From positions 182,421 through 246,420 of the forward strand of contig WNNJ02000641.1 in the NCBI GenBank assembly GCA_012934845.2: a stretch of 64,000 bases of DNA, read 5' to 3'. The notes under the pieces are model-generated. The model saw only the letters and a program-made list of their open reading frames with translations, was not told the DNA's origin and made no database searches. Shown here piece by piece: positions 36,901 to 45,900 of this stretch. How positions within the stretch are numbered: position 1 is the stretch's first letter; the number at the start of each line of letters is the position of its first letter. Made by a program: the position numbers and the translations under genes. The stretch is from Pomphorhynchus laevis. Taxonomy: Eukaryota > Acanthocephala > Palaeacanthocephala > Echinorhynchida > Pomphorhynchidae.

Positions 36901-39900
36901 AAATCAACGCATCTCTTGTTAGCCAATTAGAGGCACCCTTCAGGGATGCATATTCCACTGATTTTCGCAATATAGGCATGATCTCTGGCTTGAGTTTTTC
37001 AGCATAATTTCGATTTTCTTCTTTATGTTCGTTTTGAATTGCAGACAATAAGTGTATTACTGAGAAACCAATATCTAAATCAGGTTCTTCATATATGGAC
37101 GATAACAATCGTGCAGCGTTGTACTGTCTGGTTAATTCACTCTCAATATTTCGTATTCCTAGTCCCCCCAAACTGGTTGACAAAGAACATACTCCCCTCA
37201 AATCAAGATCAATGTCATCGCCAAACATGGAATTCATAAATTTTGTGTCAATAACATTCTTTAGATCATCCAACCATTCTATGTCACAATCAACGGCTCG
37301 GAAAAGGTGAGTCCACTTTGACTGAACTGCAAGAGAGTATGCCACAAATGCGGAATGAGCATCGGCATCAGCGGCATTAGCAACATCCTTGACCAGATTT
37401 GACATCGATAAAAACTGCCCGCAGCAATACTCCCTTACAAACTTTGGCGTGCCAATAGGTGCACCAAGTACCTTTAATCCATCTTCATTAATGATTAAAC
37501 CATCAGCTCCAAAGATGTGTTGAGCGCGGATCATGTTTCGTGGATGTATAAGCAACCTCGATTTGTTTGGATTGACATGGTATCCATACTGCTCACCTAT
37601 TGAGCAAAGAAGACGTCATACACGTGATAGATCGTCAAGCCCACCAACAAAAGTCGAATCATCTGCATACCAGCATTGTTTTATTGATGGAATCGATTCT
37701 CTGATTTTATATATCAAGGGCATCGACGAGATTGCAAACGCTGGCATCGCAAGAGGGTCCCCTTGAGTGACGCCCTCTGACGATGCTAAATTACCTCATT
37801 GGCCAACAAGTAAAGCATTTAGCTTATATATATTTCTCAGAACACATGTGAAGGCAGGGCATACTTTTTCGACATTTTTAAGCATTAGGCGTCTATTCAT
37901 TAGATTAAACGCATTCTTCGCGTCCACTGACAGTATTCCATATTGCTCGTCCGAGTGGAAATGATCGGTTAATGTATGTATCACATACCCTAGCCCACCT
38001 GGCTGTCCCGCACACATATATTGTTATAATATTAATATATTATATTGTTATATTGTTATATTGTTATAATACTTTATTACTTTATATTGTTATAATAATT
38101 AAATTATTATTAATAAACTCATATTATTAATTTAGTATGGTATGTCCGCGAATGTCCCACTCTTTTGCTGGGAGTATCTACAAGATGCTCTCGTATTATT
38201 AATTTAGTATGGTTAATATATAGTATTCATGAACGTTTAAATAAAGATTTTTTTTAAATATTTTCTTGGATGTATTTTAATACATCTAAGAAATGTGTGC
38301 ATATTTTGTATTTTAATATTAAATATTTTATATGATTTATATTCAGTAACATGAACTACAAATAATTGTAGAAATTCTACGCTTTATATATCAAATTTGA
38401 CTAAATAAACAAATATATAAAAAATAATATTAATCAGACTAAAAAATAATAATAAACAAATTATATATCCTGTTGTGACTAAATTGTACATTTATTAAAA
38501 TTTTTAATATTAACGAATTAAATAAAAATTATATATAATATATTAAAATACATAATATATTATATATAATGATATATAATTTATACAAAAATAGATAAAT
38601 AAAAAATATAATAATATAAATTATTTACTAATGATTTTTAATTATGTTTAATATAATTAAAATTATATAATTTATTAAAATTATATATGTAATTGAATTT
38701 TAATTTTTAAATTGAAATTAAAATTTTCCTATAGAATTATATTTGAATGAATTATGATAAAACTTTTATTCACAACATTATAAGGAAAATAACTAAAATA
38801 TGTAATGCTTTTTTTAAAAATTCTTCGGGAAATTTAACCCGGGATGCTCCGTATTACCACATAATTACATTTATTGGTATATTTAATTTCTTTAACTAAA
38901 GAATATAGAAATTTTATATAATAATCATTTTTGAATCCAAATATTTGTAAACTGTATACGGCGTATAATTGTGGAACGTAAAAAATTGTAAAATTTATGC
39001 TATGTGAAATTAAGTATAAAAACAACAGATTAAAGATTAACAAATTGCGGAAAACTCATCATGATGATCACCAATATTTGTTCTAGCTCATGATACATTA
39101 AATAGTAATCTTTTCGTAATATACATTCATAAATTGTTTCAAATTACAAAAGTTTCATGTATAAAAATTCTTTAAATTATCATTAAAATATATATTTTTG
39201 GAAAATTTTTATGTATGGATAATAAATATACTTTGTATTAGAATAAGATACTATATAATCAAATTTAATCAAAAGAAATACGTCAGAGGAAATTCGTTAG
39301 GGAAATACGTCAGAGGAAATACGTCAGAGGAAATACGTCAGAGGAAATACGTCAGAGGAAATACGTCAGAGGAAATTTAATCAGAGGAAATCCTCTTTGA
39401 TCAGAAGAAATACGTCGTTAACACATATTTGGCCCCGCTGCTATGTTGGGTAGAGGAGTTAGGGGCCGAAACCTGATAGCATAGCAGTTCCTCCTGATGA
39501 CCTCTAATTCTTATTCTGATACAACGTCTGTTATTTATTAGTCAATTCATAAAAATGACGTTTATTTTAAATTTCAATTTTTTATTTTAACTCGATTTAA
39601 ATTATAGAAAATCTTAAAACAAATATTTATTTTATTATTTAATTATTAAATTTTGATTTAGCATTATTACAACGTTTATTTTATAATTATATTAAATAAA
39701 TAGACTCAGTTAGCTGATTTGATATTGTGTATTAATTAAGAGGTTTGGTTGTTCTATAACCCTAAAAATAATCTTTCAGTTTATCAATGATTTATTTTAG
39801 TTTTTGACAATAATTTTGAAATTATTAACTTAGTTGATTTGATTTGCTTAAGTTAGAAATATCCGTTTTCTAATCAACCCCTGCTAGTTACGAAGATGCT

Positions 39901-42900
39901 GCTAACATATGGTTAAGATCCTAATTTAGGAATGCTCATTTAAAGTTATAATTATTATGTAAGTAGCTACCGATAACCATATCCCTGCTTGTAGATGTAT
40001 AGGCATATTTGATTCTGATCAATGGCAAAGCATTGAATATTGTTCACTTAGCAAAATTAATGTTAATCTATTAAATTAAAGAATTATAGTTACAGAGTAT
40101 TTCTTTTGTTCTGTAAATTTTGGCAAAACATTACTTTATATATCCTTTTATTTTTTATTATATATAAATGACTTTAAAAGTCATATTGATTAAATACAAT
40201 GCAGACAACCGGTAGAAGAAAATAAAAGCGACGTTATGTCAACACACAATGACATTTGATCGACATTGAATGTGACGCCATTTCGTATTTTATTATAATT
40301 GCAATGTTCCGTCCAAATTGCGGTAACAGCTTATACCTTATATTTTAGGAATATATTAATTTATCACAAGTCAATTAAAAATTGACCTATTAAAAATTTC
40401 GTATTTTTGTATCGTGTAATTAATTTTTTTGCCATCAATAATAGGGAAGCAAACTAATCAAATTGTTGTTTTGCATAAGAGAGTGTGTTTCTTAAGATCT
40501 TTGATTTAATTCGCTTTATAAAACTACTTTTATATCTTAAAATCACCATGATTCGCTTATAAACAAGCAAATAATTGTTTGGCCGTTTAGCGCTTAAAAC
40601 AGCAAAGAGACAAGTTACGACAATATCAGAATCAATTAGATTTACAAAAGCAATCAGAGTATGTCCGAATAAGTTCTCTCTTGGCTAAAAATGAACGAAG
40701 GTAAGTGACAAAATAGTAATGTAGTTCAAAATCCGAATTTAAATTACAAATAAAAATTGTATCGCCTGTGAGTATCTTTGCAACTGTGCCTTGATGACAT
40801 TCTCAAATATTTGTAACTTATATATCTCCCAATCATCTGTGATTTTTGTTGAGTGATCACTACGAGAATTAATCTGAATTCATTTTTAAATGAATTCAGA
40901 TTAAATTCAGATTATTTTAAAGGTAAAAATATTTTACAATCAAAGGCTTTCGTTTGTATTAATTTTTAGGTCAAGTCAGCTTTGTTACCAACCATTAAGT
41001 TATCCTTTAGTTTGTTAATATAAAACGCTTCTAAAATCTTTCGTTTAAACATATTGGATTCTTTTGATAAGATGGTAGTTCCATCGAAATCAATTATGTG
41101 ATCATTATTAATGCTATGATCAACTAAGGCACTGCTTGTTCCACGTTTAAGTGTGTATTTATACTGGCTTACTATTTTATTTATACCTTGCCCAGTTTGA
41201 CCTATGTATATGTTATCGCAGTCTTTACAACGGATGGAATGTTGTTGATGGATTTAATTTTTTAAAAATATACAATTTAGGCATTCTTTTATTGTACAGA
41301 ATAATATAATGGGATGTTAAAATTTGATTTTCATTAACATATTTTTTAAAGCGATTATTCCATATATCTTTGATATATGGAATCCCGACATACTTACGTT
41401 CTTTTAAAGGACCAAGAATATGAATTTCTTTAGTTCTGGTCTTATATAAAGCCTTTTTAACCGACCACTTTGGAAATTGGTTTTCTCTTAGTGTCAATTA
41501 TTAAGCCCTCACGTGTTTTCATCTCGTCAAATTCGGAGCAAAACAGCAGCTACTTTCCAGGTGTTAGGGGTATTTGAAGACAAGGAAACAACATAAGGTT
41601 TCAATTCAACTTTTTGAAAAACTGATGTTTTTAAAGTATTGTTTGAAAGCCTGCTAACGAGTACATCTAATAAAGTTAAAGAATTATTTTGCTCCTCCGA
41701 CATTTTTCATTTGTCTCTATCAAAACTAATTAAATTAGATAACAACCCTTTAAGGTTTATGTGATCCGGAAGAACAACAAATGTATCGCCGACATAACGG
41801 ACTTACATTTTAATTTCAGAAAAAAATATTTTTTTTAGATGATTATCTTTCTATGATCTCATATAGAGTTCGCTCAAAATAGGTGCTAGATGATTGCCCA
41901 TTGCCAATCAATCTGTTTGTTCATATAGTTCTCCATCAAATTAAAATATCATGCTAATAGAGTACATATTTTTAATATATCAAACCATTGATGGTATGTT
42001 AAGTTTGTGCCATCGTCAGGATTTCCCTCAGATAGGAGATTACATGCTATCCCTATGGCCTCCAATGTATGTATATTAGTAAACATTGATATTACATCAA
42101 AACAACGGCATTTTTTATCCGCCACATTTGGTCTAGCCGCATGTTCTTCTTTATGTATTTTTGGGAGGAAATATAAAAATGCATGTCTTGCCTTTTTTGA
42201 TAAAGACAAATTATATATTTGTGAACTTATCCTTTTTTGACGATAAACTTCTTTCAAGTAATTGTTAAATTTAGTTTGACTTCGTAAGATATTATCACAT
42301 GATCCTTTTTTAAATTTGTTATTATTTATTAGTTCATTAGTTACTTGTCATCATTACTTGTTTATTAGTTATTATTCATTATTATTTATATATTCCAGTT
42401 CATCTATAACTTCAAAAAAATTTCCTAGAAACATACCACTAGGTCAACTAACCCTTAAATTCTTCACTTAATTGTTTTTCATTCCTGAATATGACCTTAT
42501 TTGGTTTTTTAATACTAGTATTATTTGGAACATAACTTAATGAATTAAAAAACGTGAGGACTTAATAATTGACACTTTAAGAGAAAACCAATTTCTAGTT
42601 TGGCCGGTTAAAATGGCTTTATTTAAGACCAGAAGTAATAAAATTCATAATTTTGGTCCTTTGAAAGAACGGAATTATGGTGGGATTCCATATATCAATG
42701 ATATATGGAATAATCGTTTTACAAAATACATTGTATTCATGTACGAATACATATTTTTTGTACTTTTGTTGTACATTTTTGTTTTTTTTTGTTTGTTTCA
42801 TTGTTATTTTTGTTTGCTGCGGTCCCTACAAAAGAAAACGTTACATGAACAATTGTTAGCCACGATTATAATTCCAGCATCAATGTGCAAAGCGACAAAC

Positions 42901-45900
42901 TTTATGACATTTTTTCATTTTATCTTAATTTTCTGAAGATGCTACTAGTTACTAGCGAAATATAAAAATAATTTTTGTTGCCGTTTAATTATACCTGATA
43001 GTTCCTGGAAATTAAAAAAATTAAATACAGATCAGTATGGATATATTTTTATTATTCCTGTACTACACTCCAACAGTATACTTTGAACAATACTGTTCGA
43101 TACTGGCATCGAACGACGGATAGTCCTGTCAATTTAAAATTGAGAGACAATTTTAAATAATCAAGACAATTTAAAATTGTCTCAAATTTATAATTGCAAC
43201 TAAATTGTTACAATTATTCCTGTCAGTTCCAGATTATTCCTGTCAGATTTATCAATCTCTCGATAAAAGGTCATGCCTAAGAAAGCGCGATCTCAGATCC
43301 AAGCATTCATTTTCCTTCATTTCTGATCAAGCATCTCACACATCGGAATAATGTTGTGAAAAATCCTTCTTGTATCTTCTCGGTTCACCAACGTACTCTT
43401 AAGATATTCAGCTCAATCTTCTTATTTATAGAGAGACGTTTCAATATGAATATATTGAGAATTAATATATACACGAGCACTAATGAATATATTGCTTGTA
43501 TTTGCAAAGTATTCTAGTTTGTTCAAGCATTTTCCGGTTTCCTGGTGTAATTTGTACTTAGGTGGATTTGAATTGGAAAGCGTAATTTTTCCGCTTGCAT
43601 TCGTTAGTGAACACAAAATTACGGACATTAATATATAAACAATAACCCAGCAGATTGACTGATAAGAATCAAGTTACTTGACTGAGACTACATATTTTGT
43701 AATGCAAATAAATTTAAAATGATGAAAATATATTTTTCTTAAAAAAGAGATTTTACAACCCAGTATTTTTATAAAATGATAAATATGTAATATACAACGC
43801 ATTGAAATGCATCGAGAGTGAAACGACGATGTACTTTATGGAATGTCGTAGTTAAATTTTTGTATTAATATAATGTCTAAGCTTTTCATGTAATAATATA
43901 ATGTAATCGCAAATTAGCATTACATGTATGTGGCCAAATATTAGGACGTATTATCTCCAAACACATTGGAATTTTCTACTAAGCAAACGACATACTTTGT
44001 ACGGCACAACACGAAATCAAAATTTACTTTTGTAATCGTTACTATTTAGCATACTCCAGTGGTCAAGTGTAAATCTCTTTAAATAAACGAAAATATGCGA
44101 ATATTCGAATTCATAATGGAAAGTACAATTCACTGATGACAACGTATGACTGACTTTATATATTGGAAGTTAGAATAAGTTCGGTGACAATTTGTATTTG
44201 ATATTGTAAGCTAGCTCGATGTTCGATTTATTTCTCTTATATTCACCCTCAGCATTCGAGAATAAGGGGTTTATTATATATGATGGGTAGAAGTCAAAAG
44301 AAGGTCAAATACTCGGAGATTGGTAGGAATATACGTAGGAGATCGATAAAAACATATAGGCGTTTCCAACAGATAAAATGAGATGTATGCATGGGTAACG
44401 AAGAAAGAGGAACAGGATTGAAAAGGATAAATTAGAACCATAATTTTGATGCGAGGGCGATTAAATTTCGACATTGGGAATACTGGAAGCTAACGGGGCA
44501 GTTAGCGAAGGCTTATCACATAAAATGTAGTAAAAAATATTATTACTGGCTTTTTATTTCCAGGAACTATCAGGTATAATTAAACGGTAACAAAAATTAT
44601 TTTAATATTTCGCTAGTAACTACTAGCATCTTCAGAAATTAATATAAAATGAAATGTCACATAAATAAAGTTTCTTGTCGGTTTGCACATTAATGCTGGA
44701 ATCACGTACAAATGTTAGCAACGATTATGATTCCAGCATCAATGTGCAATCCAACAAGAAACTTTATTTATGTGACATTTTTTCATTTTATCTTAATTTT
44801 CTGAAGATGCTACTAGTTACTAGCGAAATATAAAAATAATTTTTGTTGCCGTTTAATTATACCTGATAGTTCCTGGAAATTAAAAAAAATTAAATACAGA
44901 TCAGTATGGATATATTTTTATTATTCCTGTACTACACTCCAACAATATACTTTGAACAATACTGTTCGATACTGGGATCGAACGACGGATAGTCTTGTCA
45001 ATTTAAAATTGAGAGACAATTTTTAATAATCAAGACAATTTAAAATTGTCTCAAATTTATAATTGTAACTAAATTGTTACAATTATTCCTGTCAGTTCCA
45101 GATTATTCCTGATTGTTTAAACCTAATTGTTTTCCTGGATATTTAAAAATACAAATAACTTATAAAATAACTAATTCTATAAAAAAACATATAGTGTCTT
45201 TATTAATGTACATTAATTTACATTTATTAATGTATTTAATTATCTTTATTCATATCTTTATTTATTATCTTATTTATCTTCATAATATCGTATCTATTTT
45301 CAAGACGATTTTTCAAAGCAACGATTTTGATTAGATGATTACGATTATGATTATTTGCACTTTAATGTGAAAAACAACAAGAAACTTTATGTGATTCTTC
45401 TTTTTTATTTCCAGGAACTATCAGGTATAATTAAACGGCAACAAAAATTATTTTTATATTTCGCTAGTAACTAGTAGCATCTTCAGAAAATTAAGATTAA
45501 ATGAAAAAATGTCACATAAATAAAGTTTCTTGTCGGATTGCACATTGATGCTGGAATCATAAATGTGACATCTTTTCATTTTATATTAATTTCTGAAGAT
45601 GCTAGTAGTTTCTAGCGAAATATCAAAATAATTTTTGTTGCCGTTTAACTATACCTGATTGTTTTCCTGGATATTTAAAAATTTAAATTTAATATTTTCA
45701 ATTTGATATTGCTTTAATATTTTTAAAATTTGCAATTTTTAGTCTATAAAAAACTAATTTTTTCGCATTTAATTTTTCCATCTATTAATTTTCTGCTTAC
45801 AATTGCTAGTCGCGCTCTACAAATTCTCAAACGAATCAAAATCATTGAACAAATTTGCACCAAAGTTGAGAATCAGCTCACGGTTCTTGATCAAATGGTA

